DNA from: Candidatus Omnitrophota bacterium
Lineage (GTDB): Bacteria > Ratteibacteria > UBA8468 > B48-G9 > DTJG01
Reading direction: 5' to 3'
Length of the DNA: 35,487 nt
Assembly: GCA_023484085.1 (NCBI GenBank)
Contig: JAMDAS010000001.1
Location: 64,001-99,487, forward strand
Below the pieces are notes generated by a model, which saw nothing but the letters and a program-made list of their open reading frames with translations, was not told where the DNA came from and did not search any database. Each line of letters begins with the position of its first letter. Position 1 is the first letter of the stretch. The position numbers and the translations under genes are program-made. This document shows positions 9,196 to 19,114 of the stretch, in pieces.

Positions 9196-9444
9196 ATGAA
9201 TAAGGAGATACTGCTTTTTGGAAAAAATGACTGCGGACTATGCCAGGGGTGGAAAAAGAAATTAGAGCATTTTAGCATTCCCTTCAAGTATATAGACATT
9301 GACAAGCCTGAAAATCTTGCAGAATTTACGTACCATGGATTTGCAAACATACCTGCTCTCATTGTAGGGGAGAAAAAATTTGAAGCCGTAAGACCATCTG
9401 ACATAACAATAGAAAACATCCAGTCAATGTTAAAGGAAAAATAA
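9196..9444 (+). CDS. Glutaredoxin/thioredoxin-family small protein
   Basis: MNKEILLFGKNDCGLCQGWKKKLEHFSIPFKYIDIDKPE...NIPALIVGEKKF: CxxC motif (CGLC), cis-Pro region. SD ggagg. Confidence 0.8.
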   Translation: MNKEILLFGKNDCGLCQGWKKKLEHFSIPFKYIDIDKPENLAEFTYHGFANIPALIVGEKKFEAVRPSDITIENIQSMLKEK

Positions 9445-11022
9445 ATGGTTTTTTCAGAACGTTTTCATGACATTCTTAAAGACATGGGTATTAAAGCGGA
9501 GGAGACAGAACCATTTCTTTTCCCGGAAGTTTCACACCTGTCTGACCCATTCCTGTTAAATGGCATAGAAAAAACATGTGAAATTATAAAAAAAACCATA
9601 TCCAACAAAGAAAAGGTATTTATATATGCAGATGGAGACATGGATGGAATTGCAGGAGCGGCAATCCTTAGCAATTTCTTTAAAATAACCGGAATTGATT
9701 TTGACGTAAAACTAACCCATAGACTTGAGAACTACGAAATAGATGAAACCCTCATAGAAAATATATTGAAAATGGGTTATTCCCTTTTATTTATTATTGA
9801 TTCAGGAACAAACTCAGAAAAGGCATTACGTTATTGTGAATCCAGTTCTCTTACCACGATTATCATAGACCACCATATTTTTAACCAAAAATATAAATTT
9901 TCTCATGTGCATTTTATAAATCCTTATATAGATGAAAATAGTTTTTACACCGGTATGACATCAGCGGGCTTGACTTTCAAACTTATCCATGCATTAAAAA
10001 TCTATCTTCCTTTTTTTCCTGAAGAATGTTTTATTTCCTCTGTTGAACTTGCAACCATGGGAACCTTAAATGATTACCCGCCTCTAAAAGGGGAAAACAG
10101 GGTAATCATAAAAATAGGATTACGGCTCCTTGAAAATACAAATATTTTAGGTCTTAAATTATTCCAGGAATATTTTTATGTTCCGAGAAAAACAGATGAG
10201 ATTGAAACCATAACCTTTTTTTTAAATCCCAGGCTGAATGCCCCGGGAAGATTTGGAAAGCCTGAAATATCCTTTAAACTGCTTACTTCAAATAATCGGG
10301 ATGAATGTGAAAATGCCCTGAAAGAAATTGAGAATCTTTCAAAAAAGAAACAAAAAATTTTAAAGAATATATCTTCAAAAAACAATAAAATATATGGAAA
10401 CGATTATTCTTTTTCAATTCTTCATGATATCCCTGTATCATTTTCAGGTATAATTGCATCCAGGGCAGCAGAAAAATGTCAAAAACCATCATTCGTAGGC
10501 ATAGTTTCCGATAATGTCATACAAGGGTCTGCCAGAGGGTTTAACATGGTAAATCTTCATGATTTTTTTTCAAAAGAAAAAAATATTTTTCTTTCATTTG
10601 GCGGGCATAAAAATGCCGTAGGATTTAAATTCAGAAAAGAGAACACAGATAAAATAAAAAAATTATGGGAATCTATGGAAATAAAAGAAAAAAATGTTGC
10701 AAAAAGTCGTAAAATATACGACATCCCGATAGAAAAATTAGAGATTGATTTTATAAAAGAGCTTCAATTACTTAAACCTTTTGGAGAAGGCCACCCTGAA
10801 ATATTCTTAAGGTCCCAGCCGGTAAAAATCACAAAAATAGCCAGGAAAGAAAAAAAACAATGGATTACATGGATAAAACAGGGGAATTCCCTTTTTGAAG
10901 CCCATTTCCCGGATTCCAAACCTTTGCCTGATTCAGAAATTTCAATTATTTATATTCCAAGAATCAAAAAACTACACAATGATTTTTTTCTTATCTGGCT
11001 TGACATTAAAAATTATACATAA
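9445..11022 (+). CDS. RecJ-like single-stranded-DNA exonuclease (DHH/DHHA1)
   Basis: YADGDMDGIAGAAIL, FIIDSGTNS, TIIIDHHIF, NPRLNAPGRFGKPEISFKLL, GIIASRAAEKCQKPSFVG, SFGGHKNAVGFKF. Confidence 0.88.
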   Translation: MVFSERFHDILKDMGIKAEETEPFLFPEVSHLSDPFLLNGIEKTCEIIKKTISNKEKVFIYADGDMDGIAGAAILSNFFKITGIDFDVKLTHRLENYEIDETLIENILKMGYSLLFIIDSGTNSEKALRYCESSSLTTIIIDHHIFNQKYKFSHVHFINPYIDENSFYTGMTSAGLTFKLIHALKIYLPFFPEECFISSVELATMGTLNDYPPLKGENRVIIKIGLRLLENTNILGLKLFQEYFYVPRKTDEIETITFFLNPRLNAPGRFGKPEISFKLLTSNNRDECENALKEIENLSKKKQKILKNISSKNNKIYGNDYSFSILHDIPVSFSGIIASRAAEKCQKPSFVGIVSDNVIQGSARGFNMVNLHDFFSKEKNIFLSFGGHKNAVGFKFRKENTDKIKKLWESMEIKEKNVAKSRKIYDIPIEKLEIDFIKELQLLKPFGEGHPEIFLRSQPVKITKIARKEKKQWITWIKQGNSLFEAHFPDSKPLPDSEISIIYIPRIKKLHNDFFLIWLDIKNYT

Positions 11023-11071
11023 ATATTCACTGAACCCCGTCTCAGTGATTGAAATGAAAATGTTCAGAGAT

Positions 11072-11144
11072 AAGTTATGGATTGCTCTTTATATCTTTAT
11101 AAAGATAAATGCTTCAAATAAAGATTTAAAGACAATCCAAACTT
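11072..11144. repeat. REP-like hairpin, copy 2 (between convergent recJ-like and rpmB)
   Basis: AAGTT[a]TGGATTG ... CAATCCAAACTT, same arms and same bulge position as copy 1 (996-1036), with a larger loop holding a nested palindrome tatctttataaagata. Confidence 0.7.
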
Positions 11145-11160
11145 ACTTCAAACGTCGCGT

Positions 11161-11370
11161 TCACAGGGGATTAACGATAACGGGCTTAACAGGCTTGGTT
11201 ATTTTTCCTGATTTGATACACTGCGTACAGACACCTGCTCTTTTTTTGATACCACCTATTTCAATAAAGATGTTTTGAACGTTGGGTTTCCAGTATCTTC
11301 TCGTTTTTTTATTGGAATGGCTTACGTTATTTCCTGCCCGTGGTGTTTTACCACATATCTCGCATTTCAC
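11161..11370 (-). CDS. rpmB: 50S ribosomal protein L28
   Basis: [57 protein letters not shown]. Confidence 0.95.
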   Translation of the reverse strand: MKCEICGKTPRAGNNVSHSNKKTRRYWKPNVQNIFIEIGGIKKRAGVCTQCIKSGKITKPVKPVIVNPL

Positions 11371-13121
11371 TTTTTTACCCTCCCTTTTTCCATTTTGGGC
11401 AATTTTTCTAATTTATCAAGAACAAAATTTGCATATTTGTCCTTTGGTTTTATTGCTATTACCTCTTTTAAATATTCCACAGCCTTTTTTTCATTATTGT
11501 CATACATTATACTTATGGAAGCAAGTGAGTCAAGAACATTAACGTTATACGGGTCAAACCATAGAGCTGTCTCAAAGTATTTTTCTGCCTCCTGCCCATC
11601 GTGTAAATTCATATAAATAATCCCGATATTTTCATCTGTTTCAGCAAAATGTGGAAAAAGGGATTTGTTTATAAATTGATATACATTAAGAGCTTTCCCG
11701 TATTTCCCCATCTGTGCATATGCATAAGCCATCTTGTAGTAGGCTATGACGTCATAATGGTCTATCGCACATGCTTTTTTATAATTCCTGACAGATGACT
11801 TGTAAAAACCCATATCCCTGTATGCGATAGCCTTTTTAAGATATACGTCAGGAACAATGCGATAATAAATGCCCCGGACCGCAAGAAAAAGAGAAACAAA
11901 AATTATTATCCCATAAAAAATTTTATTAAGGGAAATTTTATTAATAACAGAGAATTCATATTTTCTTCCTGAAAAAGCAGCCGCAGAACCAACAATAAAC
12001 CAGAAAAACATGGATGTTGAAGGATTTGCAAGATTTATGGAAAGAATATTATCAATCAGGACACCGACAATCGCAGGAATAATAAAAATAGACCAGTGAA
12101 ATTCTTCATATTTTTTATTTCTCAGACAACTTGATATGGCTATAACAGCAACCGCAATAAATAATACCACACCAATAATGCCATGCTGGGACCATAATTC
12201 CAGGTAAATGTCATGAGGGTGATTTGTTAAAGGGGTGGCTTCAGGTCTTAAAAAATATGGTCTGTACCTGAAATAGGGATAAAAATTCATAAAATTACCT
12301 GTGCCCCATCCAAGAAATGGTTTTGCCAAAATCATCTGCCATGTGCCTCTCCATATAAAGTATCTTATATTATGTAAAAATTTATGTTCAATCTGTGGAA
12401 ATAATATAGAAAAACCAATTATACCTGCAACAAAACCAATCCATTTGATATAAGAGGGATTTTTTCTTCTAAAGAACAGAAAAAGCACAAAAGCCAGACC
12501 AACAACATAGGCAGCAAGTGTTGACCGTGTTTTAAGAATGAACAGAGTAATAAACGTCAACAACAAGTAAATAACACCATATACGTTCCATTTCCTTTTC
12601 AGAAAATAAAAAGAAAGAAATGCAGGCATAATAAGAAACCCGGCAAAAAAATCAGGGTTCCCAAACATTGAGACTGGATATTTGGGGGGAATTATGGATT
12701 CAATTATCCCGATTATACAGGCAATAACTGCTGATATGGACCATATAATTGCATCTTCCTGTTTCCATTCCCATGTAAGTCCGACAAGAAAAAGCAGGAA
12801 GTAAAGAAGATAGTTTTCCATATATTTTGCCGCAGCATATTTAAAAGGGGCATAAAAACATCCAATAAGAATCCAGACAAAAAACGCACTCCCTGCAAAA
12901 AATGTTAATCTATCAAATTCAAAACCATTCTTTTTTCTATATAAATAATAAATGCCAACCAGGGATACGAAAATGGAGCCTATAACACTTTTTATAAGTG
13001 TATAGTTATATTCTCCCGGAAAACTGCTGAAATTAACCAATGCGGCAAGAACAAAAAAAACGAATGGAAGCACCAGCCTGAAAACATCCACTTTTTTTGT
13101 TTCTGTTTTTACGTTTTTCAT
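11367..13121 (-). CDS. O-antigen ligase / Wzy-family membrane protein with C-terminal TPR repeats
   Basis: Multiple TM segments, WzyC-like loop ([21 protein letters not shown]...[23 protein letters not shown]), then TPR-like [26 protein letters not shown]. Confidence 0.88.
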   Translation of the reverse strand: MKNVKTETKKVDVFRLVLPFVFFVLAALVNFSSFPGEYNYTLIKSVIGSIFVSLVGIYYLYRKKNGFEFDRLTFFAGSAFFVWILIGCFYAPFKYAAAKYMENYLLYFLLFLVGLTWEWKQEDAIIWSISAVIACIIGIIESIIPPKYPVSMFGNPDFFAGFLIMPAFLSFYFLKRKWNVYGVIYLLLTFITLFILKTRSTLAAYVVGLAFVLFLFFRRKNPSYIKWIGFVAGIIGFSILFPQIEHKFLHNIRYFIWRGTWQMILAKPFLGWGTGNFMNFYPYFRYRPYFLRPEATPLTNHPHDIYLELWSQHGIIGVVLFIAVAVIAISSCLRNKKYEEFHWSIFIIPAIVGVLIDNILSINLANPSTSMFFWFIVGSAAAFSGRKYEFSVINKISLNKIFYGIIIFVSLFLAVRGIYYRIVPDVYLKKAIAYRDMGFYKSSVRNYKKACAIDHYDVIAYYKMAYAYAQMGKYGKALNVYQFINKSLFPHFAETDENIGIIYMNLHDGQEAEKYFETALWFDPYNVNVLDSLASISIMYDNNEKKAVEYLKEVIAIKPKDKYANFVLDKLEKLPKMEKGRVKK

Positions 13122-13131
13122 GATTTTTATG

Positions 13132-14058
13132 TCATCCTGATTTTTTCATTATAATTTTTTTTATTTTTTCTTCAGATTTTTTTAACATATCATCATCATT
13201 ATTAATTATACAGTCATAATATTTTTTACAGGATTCAACTCTCCCGGCATTTTCAAGCCTTTCTTCAATCTGTTCTTTTTTATTAAATCCTCTTTCATTC
13301 AGCCTTTTTTTTATAGTCCTGACAGGAGCATCTATAAGTATCAAAACAGCCTCAGGGAATATTTTTCTGACGTGTAAAACATTCCCAAGGTTTATTATAC
13401 CAAGAAGATTTTTCCCTGAAAGAAGATAATCAAACGTTTCCTTCCATGGAATCCCATAGCTCATCCCAAAAAGATAATCCCTGTATTCAATAAAAGCACC
13501 TGAAGAAGCAAGGGTTCTAAATTTATCTTTTGAAACAAATACATATTCTGATTCCGTTCTGATATTTTTTCTTGGCTCTCTTGTACAATATCTTGGCAGA
13601 ATTTCTATGAGTTCTTCACATCCCAGGTCATGCAGGATAGTTGTTTTCCCTGAACAGCTTGCCCCATCAAGAAGAAAAAGAGTCCCTGTTTTTTTGGTCT
13701 TATGAAGCTTTATCCTGTATAAATGGGAATTTTCATACATTTTTACCATTTCTCCATAGGACCATGGTATCATTTCCGGAAATGATATATCAAACGTTTT
13801 TATCAGATTTTCAATAATCCTGCATGTCTCTTTTTCTATAGCCCCTTCTATTTCAATAAAATCTCCAAGTCCCTTTATTTTATCAAGATTAATAACCACA
13901 TCATGACTGAATCTATAAGTTTTTCTTTCTTTTGATACAGAAGTATCTGTCTGTAAACCGGAATATATTAATTGTGCCTCAATGGAAATACATTTTTGTT
14001 CAGCTCTATCTATATTATCACAGTATGCCTTCAACTTAATGTTTTTATCCATTATCAC
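13132..14058 (-). CDS. Fusion of a CYTH-like (CyaB/thiamine triphosphatase superfamily) domain with a guanylate-kinase-like domain
   Basis: N-term CYTH-like block AQLIYSG...YRFSHDVVINLDKIKGLGDFIEIEG; C-term GLDG-type P-loop LLDGASCSGKTTIL and GMPK block RYCTREPRKNIRTESEYVFVSKDKF...GAFIEYRDYLFGMSYGIPW. GTG (14058) or ATG (14052) start. Confidence 0.78.
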   Translation of the reverse strand: MIMDKNIKLKAYCDNIDRAEQKCISIEAQLIYSGLQTDTSVSKERKTYRFSHDVVINLDKIKGLGDFIEIEGAIEKETCRIIENLIKTFDISFPEMIPWSYGEMVKMYENSHLYRIKLHKTKKTGTLFLLDGASCSGKTTILHDLGCEELIEILPRYCTREPRKNIRTESEYVFVSKDKFRTLASSGAFIEYRDYLFGMSYGIPWKETFDYLLSGKNLLGIINLGNVLHVRKIFPEAVLILIDAPVRTIKKRLNERGFNKKEQIEERLENAGRVESCKKYYDCIINNDDDMLKKSEEKIKKIIMKKSG

Positions 14059-14121
14059 TTAATTATAACACAAGGTTTGAAAAAAGAAGACTGAAATTTT
14101 TATACACATATAATAATGTGA

Positions 14122-14127
14122 TATTAT
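14122..14127 (+). promoter_or_regulatory. Putative -10 box of lysC, 6 nt from the ATG
   Basis: TATTAT-AATAAA-ATG; -35 (TTTATA, 17 bp upstream) is weak. Confidence 0.4.
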
Positions 14128-14133
14128 AATAAA

Positions 14134-15336
14134 ATGAAAATTGTTCAAAAATATGGTGGAAGTTCAGTAGGAGATATTGAAAAAATCAAGATTGTTGCAG
14201 ATAAAGCGGTTAAACAAAAAAAAGCGGGAAATGAAGTGGTAATAGTAGTTTCTGCAATGGGAAAAACCACTGATTCTCTTTTTTCCCTTGCAAAACAAAT
14301 AAATACGGCACCCCCAACAAGGGAATTGGACCTTCTTCTTTCAACCGGTGAAATTGTCTCTGTTGCCCTTTTATGCATGGCAATAGAAAATCTTGGTTAC
14401 AAGGCAATTGGATTACCAGGTTTTCTTGCAGGAATCTATACTGATACCGTGCATACAAAAGCAAAAATAAAAAAAATAGACCCCAAAAAAATACTTGAAG
14501 AGATTGCAAATGATAAAATTGTAGTGATAGCGGGTTTCCAGGGAATCAGTGCTGAGGATAATATTACTACCCTGGGTAGAGGTGGCTCAGATCTTACTGC
14601 TATTGCCATAGCAGGGGCAATTGGTGCAGATAGATGTGAAATATACACTGATGTTGAAGGCGTTTTTACAACTGACCCAAGGATTGTCCCTGATGCAAAA
14701 ACCATCCCGCTAATCTCATACGAGGAAATGCTGGAAATGGCTTCTACAGGCGCAAAAGTCATGCAGGCAAGAGCAGTTGAAATTGCCCGGAAATATAAAA
14801 TACCTTTTATAGTGAAATCAACCTTTTCCGAAAGAGGTGGAACTATGGTAAAAGAAATGAAATTGGAGGAAGGCGCAATTGTAACATCAGTTACACTTGA
14901 TGAAAACCAGGCAAAAATAACGTTTTTCCACGTTCCTGATAAACCGGGAATAGCGGCACAAATTTTTGGAGAATTGGGTAAAGAGCATATAAATATTGAT
15001 ATAATTGTTCAGAACGTCAGCAAAGAAAATTATACGGACCTGTCTTTTACAGTGGCTTCATCAGATATGGAACGTGCCATTAAAATTTCCAAAAAAGAAG
15101 GGAAAAAATTGGGTGCCACTAACATTATTTGTGACGATAATATTGCAAAAATAACGATTATAGGACTTGGTATGGCAAACCATCCTGGAGTTGCGGCAAG
15201 AATGTTTAAATCTTTAGCACAAGAAAACGTAAACATAGAAATGATAAGCACATCTGAAATAAAGATTTCATGTGTTATTAAAAAAAACCAGGGTAAAAAA
15301 GCATTAAAAGCAATACATGATGAATTTTTCAAATAA
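14134..15336 (+). CDS. lysC: Aspartate kinase with C-terminal ACT domains
   Basis: MKIVQKYGGSSVGDIEKI, TLGRGGSDLTAIAIAGAIGADRCEIYTDVEGVFTTDPRIVP, two ACT domains. Confidence 0.97.
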   Translation: MKIVQKYGGSSVGDIEKIKIVADKAVKQKKAGNEVVIVVSAMGKTTDSLFSLAKQINTAPPTRELDLLLSTGEIVSVALLCMAIENLGYKAIGLPGFLAGIYTDTVHTKAKIKKIDPKKILEEIANDKIVVIAGFQGISAEDNITTLGRGGSDLTAIAIAGAIGADRCEIYTDVEGVFTTDPRIVPDAKTIPLISYEEMLEMASTGAKVMQARAVEIARKYKIPFIVKSTFSERGGTMVKEMKLEEGAIVTSVTLDENQAKITFFHVPDKPGIAAQIFGELGKEHINIDIIVQNVSKENYTDLSFTVASSDMERAIKISKKEGKKLGATNIICDDNIAKITIIGLGMANHPGVAARMFKSLAQENVNIEMISTSEIKISCVIKKNQGKKALKAIHDEFFK

Positions 15337-15342
15337 TCTTTG

Positions 15343-16503
15343 ATGAAAATAGTCCATATAATTACAAGAATGATTATTGGCGGAGCCCAGGAAAATACAC
15401 TTTATACTGTAACCGGCCTGCTTCAAAAAGGATATGATGTTACTCTTGTTTCAGGTCCATCATCAGGACCTGAGGGCAGTCTTGAAGAACTTATCAGGCA
15501 AAAAAACATCCCTTTTAAAAAAATCAGAAACCTTGTCCGGCAAATAAACCCTTTTATTGACGTTATCGCCTTTTTCAGGATTGCCATGCTATTAAGAAAA
15601 GAACGTTTTGACATAGTCCATACCCATAGTGCAAAAGCCGGGATTCTCGGAAGAGTTGCCGCAGGAATATTTTCTCCATCCTCTATTACTATCCACACTA
15701 TCCATGGCTTATCCTTCCACCCCTATCAAAACAGATTGAAAAACAGGTTTTACGTATTTTATGAAAAAATAGCGGATTTTTTTACGGATTACTATGTTTC
15801 CGTCAGTGAAATTATGGTTAAAAGATGCCTTGACGCAGGTATTGGAAAAAAAAAGAAATTTTCAATTATCAGAAGTGGTTTTGACGTTAAAAAATACATG
15901 GAAGCGGACACTATGAGGGAAAAAACGAGACAGGCGTTGGGGATAAAAGAAAATGAAATACTTCTCGGTATGATTGGAAGACTGTTTTACCTGAAAGGAC
16001 ATGATTATCTTCTTAACGTATTTTCAAAAATGACAAAAGATTATCCAGGGTTAAAACTTTTGATTATAGGCGGAGGTATACTTCAAAATAAATTTGAAAC
16101 ATTTGTAAAAAAAAATAATATTTCAGAAAAAGTTATTTTTACGGGACTTGTAAAAGGGGAAAAAATTCCTGAGCTTGTAAGTGCAATGGATTTTGGGGTT
16201 CATACAAGCTTAAGAGAGGGACTTCCCAAAGCTGTGGCACAAATTATGGCGGGTGGAAAACCTGTAATTGCTTTTGACGTGGATGGAACAAAAGAAATCG
16301 TCAGGGATTCCTTTACGGGTTTTCTTGTCCCGGCAAAAGATGAAGTAATCCTTGAAGAAAAAATTTCCATTTTGATTAAAGACCCTGTTTTCAGACAAAA
16401 AATGGGAAATAACAGCCGGAAGATTATTGAACAGAATTTTTCAACAGAAAAAATGCTTGATGAAATAGAAAAATTATATTTAAATATCGTAAATACCCGG
16501 TAA
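15343..16503 (+). CDS. Glycosyltransferase family 4 protein
   Basis: MKIVHIITRMIIGGAQENTLYTV, IVHTHSAKAGILGRVAA, LLGMIGRLFYLKGHDYLL, HTSLREGLPKAVAQIMAGGKPVIAFDVDGTKEIV. Confidence 0.93.
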   Translation: MKIVHIITRMIIGGAQENTLYTVTGLLQKGYDVTLVSGPSSGPEGSLEELIRQKNIPFKKIRNLVRQINPFIDVIAFFRIAMLLRKERFDIVHTHSAKAGILGRVAAGIFSPSSITIHTIHGLSFHPYQNRLKNRFYVFYEKIADFFTDYYVSVSEIMVKRCLDAGIGKKKKFSIIRSGFDVKKYMEADTMREKTRQALGIKENEILLGMIGRLFYLKGHDYLLNVFSKMTKDYPGLKLLIIGGGILQNKFETFVKKNNISEKVIFTGLVKGEKIPELVSAMDFGVHTSLREGLPKAVAQIMAGGKPVIAFDVDGTKEIVRDSFTGFLVPAKDEVILEEKISILIKDPVFRQKMGNNSRKIIEQNFSTEKMLDEIEKLYLNIVNTR

Positions 16504-16542
16504 ACGGTGTTTGAAATAAGTTTGGTTCGTCTTTGAGGCAAA

Positions 16543-16977
16543 ATGAAAAACAGTATTATTGTGCAGGTAAACATAGAAAGTCTGAACCTGATATCCGAAT
16601 TCTTACAGGAAAAAGCCATCGCGGAACGTCTGCCTTCAAGAAAAATGTGGGAAATTTTATTAGCTATTGATGAAATATGTTCCCAGATTATAGAGATTAT
16701 TGACAATGACCCATCCGAAATCAAAATGGAGTTAACGTGGGAAAAGAAAACAAACATGATTGTAATTATGATAAAAACCGATTGTTTTGCTTTTAACCCT
16801 ATGGAAATTGAAAAATTTAAAAATGAAGATGAACAATCCTTAGAGGGAATGGAATTATCCCTTGTTAAACAAATGGTGGATGAAGTTCATTATTTTAGAA
16901 AAAACAACATGAACGTATTAACCATAAAGAAATTTTTAAAATCAAAAAAGAAAAAAGATACAAAGGCACAAAGCTAA
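16543..16977 (+). CDS. RsbW-like anti-sigma-factor-kinase-fold (HATPase_c) protein, degenerate
   Basis: LLAIDEICSQIIEIIDNDPSEIKMELTWEKKTNMIVIMIKTDCFAFNPM...LEGMELSLVKQMVDEVHYFRKNNMNVLTIKKFL follows the RsbW/SpoIIAB layout, including the 'lmDevxyxrxxxxNxltikK' tail. Confidence 0.75.
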   Translation: MKNSIIVQVNIESLNLISEFLQEKAIAERLPSRKMWEILLAIDEICSQIIEIIDNDPSEIKMELTWEKKTNMIVIMIKTDCFAFNPMEIEKFKNEDEQSLEGMELSLVKQMVDEVHYFRKNNMNVLTIKKFLKSKKKKDTKAQS

Positions 16978-16984
16978 ATTATAA

Positions 16985-18274
16985 CTACGTATTTACGATT
17001 TTAAGTATATCCCCTGCAAGATAAAGAGACCCGCATATTACTCCCCTGCTATTACTTTTTACGGTTCTTTCTTTTAAATATGTAAATGCTGACTCCGGAT
17101 TTTCCATTATAACTGATGGAATCTGTATTTTTTCTTTTTCCAGGATTTTTTGTAATTCCCGGGAAGGAAGGGTTCTTGGATTTTGTGGGTCGGTAAATAT
17201 AAACATGGAAGCATGAGATGAAAAAATTTTTAATATACCCGTATAATCTTTATCTTTTAAAATACCGGTAAGAAAAATAAATTTTTCACCAGGGAGATAA
17301 AAATCAAGGGTTTTCACAAGTGTTTGCGCCCCTTCATAATTATGTGCCCCATCAAGAATGAGCAAAGGATTCTTTGAAATAATCTGAAATCTTGCAGGCC
17401 AGACTGTTTGTTCAAGCCCCTTTCTTATAGATTCTTCTTTCACAGAAAGAAGACATTTGTCAATAATCAGGGCTGATTGAACAGCCACTGAACTATTTTG
17501 CAGTTGATGTTGTCCATGTATGTTTATTGTCAGGTTTTCAATCTCTTTGATGCCATAAAAATTAAAATTCTGGCCATTTTCCAGGGAACTTGAGTTTAAC
17601 CTGAAAAAGAAATCGTACGGATAGAAAAAATTTTTTGTATTTTTTATGGATGAAATCCTGTTTATTACGTCTTCAACTTCCTTTTTTTGTTCTCCAGATA
17701 CAAGAAAAGAATTTTCTTTTATAATACCCGCTTTTTCTCCCGCTATTTCCTGGAGACTGTTCCCCAAAAACTCCATATGGTCAAAAGATACAGGCATTAT
17801 TATTTCAAGAAATGAAGGAAGAACGTTTGTTGCATCATATTTACCACCCATACCAACTTCACAAACAAGAATGTCAATTTTTTTCTCTTTAAAATAATAA
17901 AAAGCGATTGCCGTAAGTGCCTCAAAATAGGTTGGAATTTTTTCAACAGGAGATTTTTCCACTGTTTTTTGAATTTCTGTGCATACGTTTTCAAATACAT
18001 CCTTTGGTATGTCTTCCCCGTTGATTTTTATCCTTTCCTCCACGTTTATTAAATGAGGACTTGTATAAAGACCCGTTTTATACCCGCTTTCTTTAAGTAT
18101 TGAGGAAAGAAATTTGGCAGCAGAACCTTTTCCATTTGTTCCTGCAATAAGAACAGAAGGGTATGCAAGATGAGGATTACCGAGTTTTTTTAAAAGAAAT
18201 GAAACCTTATCAAGTCCTAATTTAATGCCAAAATCTGTCAAATCCTCAAGAAATTTTATACCGGGGCTTTTCAT
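16985..18274 (-). CDS. folC: Folylpolyglutamate synthase / dihydrofolate synthase
   Basis: VLIAGTNGKGSAAKFLSSILKESGYKTGLYTSPHL, FDHMEFLGNSLQEIAGEKAGIIK, ILDGAHNYEGAQTL. Confidence 0.95.
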   Translation of the reverse strand: MKSPGIKFLEDLTDFGIKLGLDKVSFLLKKLGNPHLAYPSVLIAGTNGKGSAAKFLSSILKESGYKTGLYTSPHLINVEERIKINGEDIPKDVFENVCTEIQKTVEKSPVEKIPTYFEALTAIAFYYFKEKKIDILVCEVGMGGKYDATNVLPSFLEIIMPVSFDHMEFLGNSLQEIAGEKAGIIKENSFLVSGEQKKEVEDVINRISSIKNTKNFFYPYDFFFRLNSSSLENGQNFNFYGIKEIENLTINIHGQHQLQNSSVAVQSALIIDKCLLSVKEESIRKGLEQTVWPARFQIISKNPLLILDGAHNYEGAQTLVKTLDFYLPGEKFIFLTGILKDKDYTGILKIFSSHASMFIFTDPQNPRTLPSRELQKILEKEKIQIPSVIMENPESAFTYLKERTVKSNSRGVICGSLYLAGDILKIVNT

Positions 18275-19113
18275 TAATGAGAAAATATGGCTAAAATTTT
18301 GATAATCTTATCTTTTAACTGGTCACGACTTACGACTTCATCAAGCATTCCATGCTGATACAAAAATTCTGCTCTTTGAAACCCATGGGGAAGTTTTTGT
18401 TTTATTGTCTGTTCAATAACTCTTGGACCGGCAAAACCTATAAGCGCTTTTGGCTCGGCAATAAGAATATCGCCCAAAAAAGCAAAACTTGCAGCGATAC
18501 CACCCATGGTAGGGTCTGTCAAAATAGATATATAAAGTATCCTGTTTTCTTTTAGCTTTCCAATAACCTGGGACGTTTTGACCATCTGCAGGAGAGAAAA
18601 CATTCCTTCATACATTCTTGCCCCCCCTCCCCCGCCACATATAGAAATAAAAGGTATTCCTTTATCTATTGCTTTTTCACATCCCCTTACAAATTTTTCT
18701 CCTACCACAGAACCCATGCTCCCCATAATAAAATTACTATCAAGGATTGAAAGTATTACGTCAAAATCACTTATTTTTGCGAGTCCATAGGTAAGAGCCT
18801 CTTTAAGTCCTGTTTTTTTTATTTCCTCATTCAGTTTCTCTGAATATGATTTTACAGCTTTAAAATCCAGCGGGTCACCGGAAATAAGATTTATATCATA
18901 AGGTTCAAATTTGTTATCCGTAAGAAGCCCTATCCATTCATTTGTAGTAAGTCTGAAATGACTGCCACAATATGGGCATATTTTAAAATTTTCATTTAAT
19001 TTCCCCTCGTATATTAATTTTCCGCATTGAGAGCATTTTTGCCATAGTTCTTTTTTTATTTCCCTTGTTTCTTTAGGTTGTAAATCAATATATCTTTTTT
19101 TTCTGAAAAACAT
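18274..19113 (-). CDS. accD: Acetyl-CoA carboxylase carboxyltransferase subunit beta
   Basis: Zn ribbon CSQCGKLIYEGKLNENFKICPYCGSHFRL; MGSMGSVVGEKFVRGCEKAI, SGGGGARM-like CGGGGGARMYEGMFSLLQM, IGFAGPRVIEQTIKQKLPHGFQRAEFL. Confidence 0.96.
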   Translation of the reverse strand: MFFRKKRYIDLQPKETREIKKELWQKCSQCGKLIYEGKLNENFKICPYCGSHFRLTTNEWIGLLTDNKFEPYDINLISGDPLDFKAVKSYSEKLNEEIKKTGLKEALTYGLAKISDFDVILSILDSNFIMGSMGSVVGEKFVRGCEKAIDKGIPFISICGGGGGARMYEGMFSLLQMVKTSQVIGKLKENRILYISILTDPTMGGIAASFAFLGDILIAEPKALIGFAGPRVIEQTIKQKLPHGFQRAEFLYQHGMLDEVVSRDQLKDKIIKILAIFSH

Positions 19114-19114
19114 A

